Shown here: positions 1-8,995 of the stretch, in pieces
Layout: each line of letters starts with the position of its first letter
How positions within the stretch are numbered: position 1 is the first letter of the stretch
Assembly (NCBI RefSeq): GCF_002995495.1
Contig: NZ_PVZV01000005.1
Coordinates: 186,001 to 250,000 of the forward strand
Direction of reading: 5' to 3'
From: Actinocorallia populi
GTDB lineage: Bacteria; Actinomycetota; Actinomycetes; Streptosporangiales; Streptosporangiaceae
Length of the DNA: 64,000 bases
Translations under genes and position numbers: made by a program
The notes under the pieces: model-generated
Database searches by the model: none
What the model was told of the DNA's origin: nothing
What the model saw: only the letters and a program-made list of their open reading frames with translations

Positions 1-866
1 CGATCGGCGCCCTGCTGGTCGGCGCGTTCGCCGCCGCGTACGTCCTGATCGGCTTCGACAGCGCGGGCGAGATGAGCGAGGAGACCCGCAACCCGCGCCG
101 CACCGCGCCCCGCACCATCCTCACCGCCCTGCTCGCCGCGGGCGTCCTGGCGACCCTGATGGTGCTCGGCGGGCTGCTCGCCGCGCCGAGCCTGACCGAC
201 GGGCGGCTGGCCACCGAGGGCCTGGCCTACGTGCTGACCAGCAGCCTCGGCCCGGGGGTCGGCAAGGCGCTGCTGCTGGACGTGGCCCTGGCCGTCGCCG
301 TCGCCACGCTCGCGATCCAGACCTCCGCGACCCGGATGCTGTTCTCCATGGCCCGCGACGGGGTGCTGCCCGCCTCGCGCGTCCTGGGCAGGGTCTCCCC
401 GCGCACCGGCATGCCGGTCGCCCCCGCCGTGGTGGTGGGCGTCGCCGCGGCGGGGCTCTGCCTGCTCAACCTCGCCTCGCCGGAGGCCTTCCTCGCCATC
501 GGGACGACCTGCATCGCCATGCTCTACCTCGCGTACGCGATGGTCACCGGGCCGATGCTGCTGCGCAGGCTGCGCGGCGGATGGGCCGCCGACGCCGGTG
601 TCGACGAGCTCGGCAAGCCGCTCTTCTCGCTGGGCAGGTGGGGCCTGCCGATCAACGTGCTCGCCCTGGCCTACGGACTGTTCATGACCGTCAACCTCGC
701 CTGGCCGCGCGCAGCCGTCTACGACCCCGAGGGCGGGCACTGGTACTTCCAGTGGTTCACCGTGCTCTTCCTCGGCACGATGCTGGCGCTCGGCACCGCG
801 TACCGGATGCTGCGCCGTCCCGCAGTGGCCGTCCAGCCCGTTCCGGAGCCGTCCGCGGCGTCGTAG
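1..866 (+). CDS. APC-family amino-acid permease, 3' part
   Basis: The frame is open from the left edge, so the start lies outside the window and only the C-terminal half (about 287 residues) is visible. The visible part begins in a membrane segment followed by the motif GFDSAGEMSEETRNPRR, typical of the cytoplasmic loop of APC-superfamily amino-acid/polyamine transporters. About six hydrophobic segments follow, and the protein ends in a short Pro/Ala tail. Role (family knowledge): proton-coupled uptake or exchange of amino acids or amines across the plasma membrane. It converges on the TetR gene and is separated from it by a short hairpin. Substrate cannot be read from the sequence; the urea operon nearby makes a nitrogen compound conceivable, but this is inference. 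Confidence 0.85.
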   Translation, partial: IGALLVGAFAAAYVLIGFDSAGEMSEETRNPRRTAPRTILTALLAAGVLATLMVLGGLLAAPSLTDGRLATEGLAYVLTSSLGPGVGKALLLDVALAVAVATLAIQTSATRMLFSMARDGVLPASRVLGRVSPRTGMPVAPAVVVGVAAAGLCLLNLASPEAFLAIGTTCIAMLYLAYAMVTGPMLLRRLRGGWAADAGVDELGKPLFSLGRWGLPINVLALAYGLFMTVNLAWPRAAVYDPEGGHWYFQWFTVLFLGTMLALGTAYRMLRRPAVAVQPVPEPSAAS

Positions 867-882
867 CGCGGCGGACGGACCA

Positions 883-910
883 GGACCCGGAGCCCCGGCG
901 CTTCGGGTCC
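883..910. terminator. candidate bidirectional hairpin
   Basis: GGACCCG and CGGGTCC face each other across a 14-nt GC-rich loop in the 48-bp gap between two convergent genes. The stem is only 7 bp and no T-run follows, so this is a weak call based mainly on position. Confidence 0.35.
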
Positions 911-914
911 TTCG

Positions 915-1619
915 TCATGGACGGGCAGGGCCCGGGGCCGGCCGGCGCAGCGGCCCGGCGGCCTCGCGCACCGCCGGCAGGTCCTCCTCGCGCACTCCCG
1001 CCACGCGCAGCGCCGCGTCCGCCGTCGCCGACGCGAAGGCGGGGACGGGGCGGTCCGGGTCGGAGCGGTGGATCAGGATGACGCCCTCGATGAGCCCGAA
1101 GACGAGGTCGTTGCGGAGCGCGAGCTCGCCCCCGTCCAGGAGGCCGCCGCTCTCCGTGGCCGCGAGCAGCCGCCCGTACGCCTCCTTCAGCTCGCCGCGC
1201 ATCCGGCTGAACCCGGCGAACCGCTCGGCGCGGGTCTCGGGCAGCAGGTAGAGGCTGCCCAGGTTGTGCGGGCCGCCGCACAGCAGCTCCACGTCGGAGC
1301 GGCACAGCTGCCACAGGCGGGCCTCCGCCGGCAGGGAGCGGCCGTCGGCGAGGAGGCCGCGGGCGAGGACCAGCGACGGCGTGACCGTGCTCTCGAGGAG
1401 CGCGGCGAGAAGGTCTTCCTTGCCGTCGAAGTAGTGGTACATCGTGGCCTGCCGCATTCCGGCGCGTTCGGCGACCGCCCTCGTCGAGGTGGCCGCGTAC
1501 CCGCGCGAGGTGAACAGCTCGGCCGCCGCGGCCAGCAGCTCCTCCCTGGCGGGCAGCCCGCTCTCGGGGCGCTGCACCGCGCGCGGCCTGCCGACCCGTC
1601 TTCCCGTGGTGGTCCCCAT
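915..1619 (-). CDS. TetR-family repressor, likely regulator of the urea amidolyase operon
   Basis: A 234-residue protein when started at the ATG at 1619 (MGTTTGRRVGRPR); an upstream in-frame start would add 26 unlikely residues. The N-terminal helix-turn-helix reads STRAVAERAGMRQATMYHYF, a clear TetR motif (about residues 45-65). The C-terminal ligand domain is divergent. The gene is transcribed away from the urea-associated genes, and the intergenic region carries a perfect 8-bp-arm palindrome, the usual layout of an autoregulated TetR repressor controlling the opposite operon. The ligand is unknown; a urea-pathway or guanidine-type nitrogen compound would be logical. The family call is firm; the target assignment is inference from layout. 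Confidence 0.85.
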   Translation of the reverse strand: MGTTTGRRVGRPRAVQRPESGLPAREELLAAAAELFTSRGYAATSTRAVAERAGMRQATMYHYFDGKEDLLAALLESTVTPSLVLARGLLADGRSLPAEARLWQLCRSDVELLCGGPHNLGSLYLLPETRAERFAGFSRMRGELKEAYGRLLAATESGGLLDGGELALRNDLVFGLIEGVILIHRSDPDRPVPAFASATADAALRVAGVREEDLPAVREAAGPLRRPAPGPARP

Positions 1620-1733
1620 GGGGCCGATCGTCGCACACCGCGCCGCGCGCACCGCCCCCGCGCCCGCGCCGGTGAGGACTCGGTAACGCGGCGGCAACGC
1701 GGCGGCAACGTCCGTGAATCCGCCCCGGCCTAA

Positions 1734-1753
1734 TTTCTGTCAAGCGACAGAAA
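1734..1753. promoter_or_regulatory. perfect palindrome, candidate TetR operator
   Basis: TTTCTGTC, spacer AAGC, GACAGAAA: 8-bp arms without mismatch between the divergent TetR and urea genes. It lies 22 bp upstream of the UAAP1 start and just ahead of its AGGAGG ribosome binding site, so a bound repressor would block transcription. The half-site CTGTC/GACAG resembles operators of several actinobacterial TetR proteins. Confidence 0.7.
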
Positions 1754-1775
1754 AACGTCTCGAGGAGGTCTGGCC

Positions 1776-2600
1776 ATGTCGACGGCGACGACGTACGGAG
1801 CGCGGGACCACGCCCGCGCCCAGGAGGGGACCAGCGTCGAGGCCATGCCGGTGGTGCCCGCCGCCGCATGGCCGGACCCGCCCCGCGAGGCCGGTCCGCT
1901 GGTGTGGGCGGAGACCGTGGCGGGCGGCGGCTACACGCACAAGGTGCTCGCCCGCGGCACCGAGCTGCGGCTGACGGACGTGCGCGGCGACGCCTGCGCC
2001 CACCTGCTGCTGTTCGTCGCGGACCGGCCCTGGGAGCGGCTCAACACCGCCGACACCGTCAAGGTGCAGTGGAACGCCTACCTGGGCGAGGGGAATCTGC
2101 TCCTGTCCGACCAGGGACGGGTGCTGGCGTCCATCGTCGCCGACACCTCCGGACGGCACGACGCGCTGTGCGGCACCTCCACCCTCGTGCGCAACACCGA
2201 ACGGTACGGCGACGGGACGCCGCAGTCCGCGTCCCCGGCGGGCCGGGAACTGCTCAAACTGGCCGCCCTCAAGAACGGGCTGGAGCCCCGCGACCTCCCG
2301 CCTTCGATCTCCTTCTTCCAGGGCGTGGAGGTCCAGGAGGACGGCTCCTTGAAGTTCACCGGCTCGGCGGGACCCGGTGCCGCCGTGACCCTGCGCGCCG
2401 AGCAGGACCTCACCGTGCTCATCGCCAACGTCCCGCACCCCGTCGACCCCCGGCCGGAGTACGCCAGCACCCCGCTGGAGGCGCTCGCCTGGAAGTCACG
2501 TCCGACCGGACCCGACGACGCGCTGTGGAACGCCGCCCCGGAGGGCCGCCGCGCCTTCCTCAACACCGCCGAATTCCGCACCGCAAGGGGGCTCGCATGA
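1776..2600 (+). CDS. urea carboxylase-associated protein 1 (UAAP1, DUF1989)
   Basis: A 274-residue protein with the DUF1989 core: a YTHKVLARGTELRLTDVRGDACAH segment near residues 51-74, followed by a Thr-Ser-Gly-Arg-His-Asp loop and a Cys in LCGTST that are candidate metal ligands. DUF1989 proteins occur in pairs upstream of bacterial urea carboxylase; their biochemical role is not settled (family knowledge). The start follows a strong AGGAGG. The stop overlaps the next start in an ATGA, so translation of the two UAAP genes is coupled. It is the first gene of the operon. Confidence 0.9.
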   Translation: MSTATTYGARDHARAQEGTSVEAMPVVPAAAWPDPPREAGPLVWAETVAGGGYTHKVLARGTELRLTDVRGDACAHLLLFVADRPWERLNTADTVKVQWNAYLGEGNLLLSDQGRVLASIVADTSGRHDALCGTSTLVRNTERYGDGTPQSASPAGRELLKLAALKNGLEPRDLPPSISFFQGVEVQEDGSLKFTGSAGPGAAVTLRAEQDLTVLIANVPHPVDPRPEYASTPLEALAWKSRPTGPDDALWNAAPEGRRAFLNTAEFRTARGLA

Positions 2601-3202
2601 CCACCACGACCGTTCCCGCCAGGGCCGCCTGGTCCGCCGTCGTCCCTGCGGGCCACCTGCTCACCATCACCGACCTGCACGGCAACCAGGCCGTGGACTG
2701 CCTGGTGTACGACGCACACGACACCGCCGTCCGCTACAGCGCCCCCGACACCATCCACGCCCAGGGGAACATCTTCCTGACCACGGGCTCCGTCCTGCTC
2801 TCCAACGAGCACACCCCGCTGATGACCGTCGTCGAGGACACCTGCGGCCGCCACGACACCGTTGGAGGCGCCTGCTCCAAGGAGTCCAACACCCTGCGCT
2901 ACGGCCACCACACCTGGTCGCAGCACGCCTGCGTGGACAACTTCCTCGCCGAAGGAGCGCGTCACGGCCTCGGCAAACGCGACCTGGTGTCGAACATCAA
3001 CTGGTACATGAACGTTCCCGTCGAGCAGGACGGCACGCTCGGCATCGTGGACGGCATCTCCGCCCCCGGCCTGAAGGTCGTCCTGCGTGCGGAGACCGAC
3101 GTCCTCGTCCTGGTGTCCAACTGTCCGCAGATCAACAACCCCTGCAACGGCTTCGAGCCGACCCCCGTCCAGATGACGATCGGCGATGGGACGGCCGCAT
3201 GA
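2597..3202 (+). CDS. urea carboxylase-associated protein 2 (UAAP2, DUF1989)
   Basis: A 201-residue protein starting in the ATGA overlap with UAAP1. It has the same fold family (DUF1989) as its neighbour but is shorter. Visible landmarks are DLHGNQAVDCLVYDA (about residues 31-45), NIFLTTGSVLLSNEHTPLM, and a DTCGRHDTVGGACSKESN segment in which the Cys, His and Asp residues could bind a metal. Its stop again overlaps the urea carboxylase start (ATGA). The constant linkage of UAAP1/UAAP2 to urea carboxylase is established, but the reaction is not. The context suggests feeding or protecting the urea/guanidine-derived substrate of the carboxylase. Confidence 0.9.
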   Translation: MTTTTVPARAAWSAVVPAGHLLTITDLHGNQAVDCLVYDAHDTAVRYSAPDTIHAQGNIFLTTGSVLLSNEHTPLMTVVEDTCGRHDTVGGACSKESNTLRYGHHTWSQHACVDNFLAEGARHGLGKRDLVSNINWYMNVPVEQDGTLGIVDGISAPGLKVVLRAETDVLVLVSNCPQINNPCNGFEPTPVQMTIGDGTAA

Positions 3203-6200
3203 AACCCGCCTTCGACACCCTGCTGATCGCCAACCGGGGCGAGATCGCCGTCCGGATCATCCGTACCGCCCGTCGGCTCGGGCTGCGCACGGTCGCGGTC
3301 TTCTCCGACCCGGACCGCACGAGCGAGCACGTACGGCTGGCGGATGAGGCGGTACGGCTGGGCCCGGCGCCCGCCAAGGAGTCGTACCTGGACGTGGAAC
3401 TGGTCCTCAAGGCCGCCGCGGCGACCGGCGCCGGGGCGATCCACCCGGGATACGGGTTCCTGTCCGAGGACGCGGAGTTCGCGCGGCGCTGCGAGGAAGC
3501 GGGAATCGTCTTCGTCGGCCCCACGCCCGAGCAGCTCGAGCTGTTCGGCGCCAAGCACACCGCCCGCGCGGCGGCCGAGGCCGCGGGCGTGCCCCTCGCC
3601 CCCGGCACCGGCCTGCTGCCCGACCTCTCCGCCGCGCTGGAAGAGGCCGTCCGCATCGGCTATCCGGTGATGCTGAAGGCCACCGGAGGCGGCGGCGGTA
3701 TCGGGATGCGGGCCTGCCGCGGGCCAGAGGAACTGGCCGACGCGTGGGAGCAGGTGCAGCGGGTCGCCGCCGCGTCGTTCTCCTCCGCCGGGGTCTTCCT
3801 GGAACGGCTCGTCGAGCACGCCCGCCACGTCGAAGTGCAGGTCTTCGGCGACGGCGCGGGCCGGGTCGTCGCCTTCGGCGACCGCGACTGCTCGTTGCAG
3901 CGCCGCAACCAGAAGGTCGTCGAGGAGGCGCCCGCGCCGGGCCTGCCGGACCGCGTCCGCAAGGAACTGGCCGACGCGGCACGGAGCCTGTGCGCCTCGG
4001 TGGGCTACCGCTCCGCCGGAACGGTGGAGTTCGTGTACGACGCCGCCCGCGAGGAGGCGTACTTCCTGGAGGTCAACACCCGGCTGCAGGTGGAGCACCC
4101 GGTCACCGAGGAGATCTACGGCGTCGACCTCGTGGAGTGGATGCTGCGCCTCGCCCAGGGGGAGGCGGCGGTCGTCCGCGAGCCCGGCGCCCCGCGCGGC
4201 CACGCCGTGGAGGCCCGCGTCTACGCCGAGGACCCTTCCCGCGACCACCGCCCCAGCGCGGGCCTGCTGACGCGGGTCTCCTTTCCCCCGGACGTCCGCG
4301 TCGACTCCTGGGTGGAGACCGGCACGGAGGTGACCACCGCCTACGACCCGATGCTGGCCAAGGTCATCGCGTACGGCGAGGACCGCGCGGAGGCGCTGAG
4401 CCGGCTGGACGCCGCGCTCGCCGCGACCCGCGTCGACGGCATCGAGACCAACCTGGGCCTGGTGCGGGCCGCGCTCGCCGACCCCGAGGTGCGGGCGGCC
4501 CGGCACTCCACCGCCACCCTGGCCTCGGTCACGGACCCCACCCCGCGCGTCGAGGTCGTCTCGGGCGGCACCCTCACCACCGTCCAGGACTGGCCGGGCC
4601 GGACCGGCCACTGGCAGGTCGGCGTCCCGCCCTGCGGCCCCATGGACGACCTGTCGTTCCGGCTCGGCAACCGGGCGCTGGGCAACGACGAGGGCGCGCC
4701 CGGCCTGGAATGCACCCTCCAGGGGCCCGGGCTGCGCTTCACCCGCGAGACGACGGTGTGCGTCACCGGGGCCCCGGCGCCGGTGAGCGTGGACGGAGTC
4801 GCTGTTTCACAGTGGGAGCCGGTGACGGTCCCCGCCGGGGCCACGCTCCGGATCGGGGCCCCCGACGAGTTCGGCCTGCGCACCTACGTGCTGTTCGCGG
4901 GCGGCGGGCTGGACGTGCCGGACTTCCTCGGCAGCGCCTCCACCTTCACCCTGGGGCGCTTCGGCGGCCACGGCGGTCGTGCTCTGCGCACGGGCGACGT
5001 GCTGCACGGCGGGACGGCCGGGCACGCGGGCCGTCCGGTGCCGCAAGCCGACCGGCCCGTGTTCGGCCGGGAGTGGGAGGTCGGAGCGGTCGAGGGCCCG
5101 CACGCCGCGCCCGAGTTCTTCACCGAGGACGACATCCGCGACTTCTACGCCGCCGACTGGAAGGTCCACTTCAACTCGGCCCGCACGGGCGTGCGCCTGG
5201 TCGGTCCCAAGCCGCGCTGGGCCCGCAAGGACGGCGGCGAAGCCGGGCTGCACCCGTCCAACATCCACGACACGCCGTACTCGGTGGGCGCGGTCGACTA
5301 CACCGGGGACATGCCGGTGCTGCTCGGCCCCGACGGCCCCTCGCTGGGCGGCTTCGTCTGTCCGGCGACGATCGCCAAGGGCCAGCGGTGGAAGCTCGGC
5401 CAGCTGAGGCCGGGGGACTCCGTCAGGTTCGTCCCGCTGACCGTGGACGCGGCGGACGCCCTGCGCCGTACGCCCCAGGTGCGTCCCCTGGCGGACCGGA
5501 CGGAGATCGCGGACGGCGGGGTGCTGGCCCGGCAGGGGGACGTGACGTACCGGCGCAGCGGAGACGACAACCTGCTGGTCGAGTTCGGGCGGATGGAGCT
5601 GGACCTGGCACTGCGGATGCGGGTGCACGCGCTGATGGAAGCGGTGGTGGCGGCCGAACTGCAGGGCGTCACCGACCTGACTCCCGGCATACGCTCCCTG
5701 CAGATCCAGATCGATCCGGACGTCCTGCCGCAGAAGGAGTTGCTGGCGGCCGTACGCCGCATCGAGGGCGCTCTTCCGCCCACCGACGAACTGGTCGTGC
5801 CGTCCCGGACGGTTCACCTTCCGCTGTCCTGGGACGACCCGGCGACCCGCGAAGCCATCGCCCGGTACATGGCCGGGGTGCGAGACGACGCCCCCTGGTG
5901 CCCCTGGAACATCGAATTCATCCGCCGCGTCAACGGCCTCGAGTCCGTCGAGGACGTCTTCCGCACGGTCTTCGACGCCGAATACCTCGTTCTCGGCCTG
6001 GGTGACGTCTACCTGGGCGCACCCGTGGCCACGCCTCTCGACCCCCGCCATCGCCTCGTCACCACGAAGTACAACCCGGCCCGGACCTGGACGGCGGAGA
6101 ACTCCGTCGGTATCGGTGGCGCGTACCTGTGCATCTACGGCATGGAAGGGCCCGGCGGATACCAGTTCGTCGGCCGCACCACACAGGTCTGGTCGAGCTG

Positions 6201-6744
6201 GAAGCGGGAGGGCGTCCCCTGGCTGCTCCGCTTCTTCGACCGCATCAAGTGGTACGAGGTCGGGCCGGACGAGCTCCTGGAGCTCCGCGCCGACATGGCC
6301 GCCGGACGGTTCACCCCCCGCATCGAAGAAGGAACCTTCGCCCTCGCCGACTATCAGCGCTTCCTGGACGAGAACGCCACGTCGATAGCCGACTTCCGTG
6401 CTCTCCAGGCCGCAGCCTTCGGCACGGAACGGGACGCCTGGGAGGCTTCGGGTGAGTTCGCCCGTGCCGAGGCGGCGGCCGAACCGGTGGCCGCACCCGA
6501 GGAGATCACCGTCCCGCCCGGCGGACGGCTCGTGGAAGCCGAGTTCGCGGCCTCCGTCTGGCAGGTGTCCGTCTCCGCCGGGGACACCGTCACGGCGGGC
6601 CAGCGGCTTCTCGTACTGGAGGCGATGAAGATGGAAGCGCCGGTCCACGCGCCGAGCGACGGCGTCGTCGCCGAGGTCCTCACCAAGCCCGGAGCCCAGA
6701 TCGAGTCCGGAACCCCGCTGATCGTCCTGGCCCCGCCCGCGTAG
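3199..6744 (+). CDS. uca: urea carboxylase (biotin-dependent)
   Basis: An 1181-residue multidomain enzyme that carboxylates urea to allophanate using ATP and bicarbonate. Order: biotin carboxylase N-domain (LLIANRGEIAVRIIRTARRL at residues 9-28), ATP-grasp with the Gly-rich loop GGGGIGMRAC near 160, and biotin carboxylase C-domain to about 450. A KipA/KipI-like carboxyltransferase region follows (about 455-1080; QDWPGRTGHWQVGVPPCGPM marks its start). The C-terminal biotinyl domain carries EAMKM, with Lys1144 the expected biotinylated residue. The length is full for the family and no domain is missing. It is translationally coupled to UAAP2 and followed 16 bp later by allophanate hydrolase. 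It is cytoplasmic and needs a biotin ligase encoded elsewhere. Confidence 0.97.
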   Translation: MKPAFDTLLIANRGEIAVRIIRTARRLGLRTVAVFSDPDRTSEHVRLADEAVRLGPAPAKESYLDVELVLKAAAATGAGAIHPGYGFLSEDAEFARRCEEAGIVFVGPTPEQLELFGAKHTARAAAEAAGVPLAPGTGLLPDLSAALEEAVRIGYPVMLKATGGGGGIGMRACRGPEELADAWEQVQRVAAASFSSAGVFLERLVEHARHVEVQVFGDGAGRVVAFGDRDCSLQRRNQKVVEEAPAPGLPDRVRKELADAARSLCASVGYRSAGTVEFVYDAAREEAYFLEVNTRLQVEHPVTEEIYGVDLVEWMLRLAQGEAAVVREPGAPRGHAVEARVYAEDPSRDHRPSAGLLTRVSFPPDVRVDSWVETGTEVTTAYDPMLAKVIAYGEDRAEALSRLDAALAATRVDGIETNLGLVRAALADPEVRAARHSTATLASVTDPTPRVEVVSGGTLTTVQDWPGRTGHWQVGVPPCGPMDDLSFRLGNRALGNDEGAPGLECTLQGPGLRFTRETTVCVTGAPAPVSVDGVAVSQWEPVTVPAGATLRIGAPDEFGLRTYVLFAGGGLDVPDFLGSASTFTLGRFGGHGGRALRTGDVLHGGTAGHAGRPVPQADRPVFGREWEVGAVEGPHAAPEFFTEDDIRDFYAADWKVHFNSARTGVRLVGPKPRWARKDGGEAGLHPSNIHDTPYSVGAVDYTGDMPVLLGPDGPSLGGFVCPATIAKGQRWKLGQLRPGDSVRFVPLTVDAADALRRTPQVRPLADRTEIADGGVLARQGDVTYRRSGDDNLLVEFGRMELDLALRMRVHALMEAVVAAELQGVTDLTPGIRSLQIQIDPDVLPQKELLAAVRRIEGALPPTDELVVPSRTVHLPLSWDDPATREAIARYMAGVRDDAPWCPWNIEFIRRVNGLESVEDVFRTVFDAEYLVLGLGDVYLGAPVATPLDPRHRLVTTKYNPARTWTAENSVGIGGAYLCIYGMEGPGGYQFVGRTTQVWSSWKREGVPWLLRFFDRIKWYEVGPDELLELRADMAAGRFTPRIEEGTFALADYQRFLDENATSIADFRALQAAAFGTERDAWEASGEFARAEAAAEPVAAPEEITVPPGGRLVEAEFAASVWQVSVSAGDTVTAGQRLLVLEAMKMEAPVHAPSDGVVAEVLTKPGAQIESGTPLIVLAPPA

Positions 6745-6760
6745 GAAGGCATCCGCACCG

Positions 6761-8386
6761 ATGACCGAACGTTTTCTCGCCCGCGTCCGCGCCGCCTACG
6801 AGCGCATCTCGACGGTCGACCGCCCCGAGATCTGGATCGACCTCCGCCCTCGAGCCGACGTCGAGGCGGAGATCGCCGGGATCGACCCTGCGCTTCCCCT
6901 CGCCGGACGGCTGCTCGCCGTCAAGGGAAACATCGACGTCGCCGGACTCCCGACCACCGCTGGCTGTCCCTCCTACGCGTACGAACCGGCCCGGGACGCC
7001 CCGGCGGTCGCCCGCCTCCGCGCGGCGGGCGCCGTCGTCATCGGCACCACGAACCTTGACCAGTTCGCCACCGGCCTGGTCGGCACCCGCTCGCCGTACG
7101 GGGCCGTGCGCAACGCCGTCGACCCGTCCCGCATCAGCGGCGGATCGAGTTCCGGTTCCGCCGTCGCCGTGGCGCTCGGCATCGCCGACCTGGCCCTCGG
7201 CACCGACACCGCGGGTTCCGGCCGCGTCCCGGCGGCCTTCAACGGCATCGTCGGCCTGAAACCGACACGGGGCCTGGTCCCCACCGAGGGCGTCGTCCCG
7301 GCCTGCGCGAGCCTCGACTGCGTGACGGTCTTCGCCCGCACCCTCCCCGAAGCCGAACAGGCCCTCGCCCACCTGGCCGCCGGCACCATCGTGCCGCCGC
7401 CCCGCGAGCCGGGCCCGTGGCGGATCGCCGTCCCCGGCCTCTCCCAGCTCGGCGAGCTGGACGAAGGCTGGGCCGAGGCGTTCCAGAACGCCGCCGCCCG
7501 GCTGGAGGCGGCCGGAGCCCGCCTCCAGTCCGTGGACCTCGCCCCGTTCACCGAGGCCGCCGCGATGCTCTACGAGGGCGCCTTCGTCGCCGAGCGCTAC
7601 ACCGCCGTCGGAGAGTTCATCGACAAGCGGGCAGGACACGGCGATCTGGACCCGACCGTGGCCGGGATCATCGGCCGCGCCCGCGACATCCCGGCCCACC
7701 GCCTCTTCAGCGACCAGGACGAGCTGGCCGCCCTGCGCTCCCGCGCCCTCGCCGCGCTCGGCGACGCGGACGCCCTGCTGCTGCCCACCGCTCCCGGCCA
7801 CCCCACCCTCGCCGAAGTGGCCGCCGACCCCTTGGGAGCCAACGCCCGCCTGGGCCGGTTCACGAACTCCACGAACCTCTTCGACCTCGCCGCGGTGGCC
7901 GCCCCCGCCGGAACGACCGGGGGCCTGCCCTTCGGCGTGATGCTGATCGGCCCCGCCCACACCGACGACCGCCTCGCCCGGATCGCCGCGCTCCTCACCC
8001 CGCCCGCCCGCGTGGCCGTCGTCGGCGCCCACCTGACGGGCCAGCCCCTCAACTCCCAGCTCCTCGCCCTGGGCGCCCGGTTCTCCCAGGCGACCGCCAC
8101 CGCACCCCGCTACCGCCTGTACGCGCTGCCCACCACCCCGCCCAAGCCCGGCCTGGTACGCGTCCGCGAAGACGGCGCCGCCATCGAGGCCGAGGTGTGG
8201 GACCTGCCGCCGGAGGGTTTGGGCGGCCTGCTCGCCGCCCTCCCCCACCCCATGGCCCTCGGCAGCGTGGAACTGGCCGACGGCAGCCGCGTCCCGGGCT
8301 TCCTCTGCGAGCCCTCCGCCCTGCACGGGGCCGCGGACATCACCTCGTACGGCGGCTGGCGGGCCTATCTCCGCGACCGCGGCTGA
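6761..8386 (+). CDS. atzF: allophanate hydrolase
   Basis: A 541-residue amidase-signature enzyme converting allophanate to two ammonia and two CO2, completing ATP-dependent urea breakdown. The N-terminal amidase domain has the Ser-cisSer-Lys triad in place: Lys55 in AVKGNID, the Ser cluster in GGSSSGS (about 127-133) and the nucleophile near Ser153 in GTDTAGSGR. The C-terminal domain (about 440-541), ending in SYGGWRAYL, is the AtzF-specific extension that distinguishes allophanate hydrolase from generic amidases. It is the last gene of the operon and converges on the response regulator with a gap of only 6 bp, so the two transcripts probably overlap at their 3' ends. Confidence 0.95.
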   Translation: MTERFLARVRAAYERISTVDRPEIWIDLRPRADVEAEIAGIDPALPLAGRLLAVKGNIDVAGLPTTAGCPSYAYEPARDAPAVARLRAAGAVVIGTTNLDQFATGLVGTRSPYGAVRNAVDPSRISGGSSSGSAVAVALGIADLALGTDTAGSGRVPAAFNGIVGLKPTRGLVPTEGVVPACASLDCVTVFARTLPEAEQALAHLAAGTIVPPPREPGPWRIAVPGLSQLGELDEGWAEAFQNAAARLEAAGARLQSVDLAPFTEAAAMLYEGAFVAERYTAVGEFIDKRAGHGDLDPTVAGIIGRARDIPAHRLFSDQDELAALRSRALAALGDADALLLPTAPGHPTLAEVAADPLGANARLGRFTNSTNLFDLAAVAAPAGTTGGLPFGVMLIGPAHTDDRLARIAALLTPPARVAVVGAHLTGQPLNSQLLALGARFSQATATAPRYRLYALPTTPPKPGLVRVREDGAAIEAEVWDLPPEGLGGLLAALPHPMALGSVELADGSRVPGFLCEPSALHGAADITSYGGWRAYLRDRG

Positions 8387-8392
8387 CGCCCG

Positions 8393-8995
8393 TCAGATCC
8401 AGCCCTCCTCCCAGGCGCGGTGGGCGGCGGCGTGGCGCGAGGAGGCGTTCAGTTTGGCCATGGCCGCGGACAGGTAGTTGCGCACGGTGCCGGGGGCCAG
8501 GTGGACCTGCGCGGCGATCTCGTTGACCGAGGCGCCCGTCCGCGACACGCGCAGGACCTCGAGCTCCCGGTCGGTGAGGGGGCAGTCGTCCTCGGTCAGG
8601 GCGGAGGCGGCGATGTCGGGGTCGACGTAGCGCCGTCCGGCGGCGACGTCGCGGATGATCTCGGCGAGCCGGGCGGCGGACGTGGTCTTGGGCACGAAAC
8701 CGCTGACGCCCGCGGCGAGGGCGCGGCGGAGCACGCCGGGACGTGCGTGGCGGGTGACCAGGACGATCCTGACCGGGGACGCGGAGCGGATCTCCTCGGC
8801 GGCGCGCAGGCCGTCGGCGGGCGGCATCTCCAGGTCGAGCACGGCGATGTCGGGGCGGTGCTCGCGCGCCAGCCGCACCGCGTCGGTGGAGGTCGAGGCC
8901 TCGGCGACGACCTCCAGGTCGTCCTCCAACGCCAGCAGCGCCGCCAGCGCGCTGCGCAGGAGGTCCTCGTCGTCGGCGATCAGCAACCGGATCAT
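8393..8995 (-). CDS. NarL/DesR-type response regulator
   Basis: A 200-residue protein started at the ATG of MIRLLIADDEDLLRSAL, which overlaps the kinase stop (ATGA). The receiver domain has the acidic pocket (IADDED) and the phospho-acceptor Asp54 in AVLDLEMPP. The C-terminal LuxR-type helix-turn-helix is LTDRELEVLRV followed by VNEIAAQVHLAPGTVRNYLS. It is the cognate partner of the adjacent DesK-like kinase. A likely target is the divergent pair of membrane genes through the palindromes at 10254-10282; target assignment is inference. Confidence 0.92.
   Translation of the reverse strand: MIRLLIADDEDLLRSALAALLALEDDLEVVAEASTSTDAVRLAREHRPDIAVLDLEMPPADGLRAAEEIRSASPVRIVLVTRHARPGVLRRALAAGVSGFVPKTTSAARLAEIIRDVAAGRRYVDPDIAASALTEDDCPLTDRELEVLRVSRTGASVNEIAAQVHLAPGTVRNYLSAAMAKLNASSRHAAAHRAWEEGWI

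Noticed and set aside
757-1869. Long open frame on the minus strand overlapping the TetR gene in another frame
   Set aside because: Arg/Pro-rich composition and no domain; a GC-skew artefact opposite a real gene.
2962-4611. Long minus-strand open frame antisense to urea carboxylase
   Set aside because: Low-complexity Gly/Arg/Asp composition and no ribosome site; urea carboxylase on the other strand is unambiguous.
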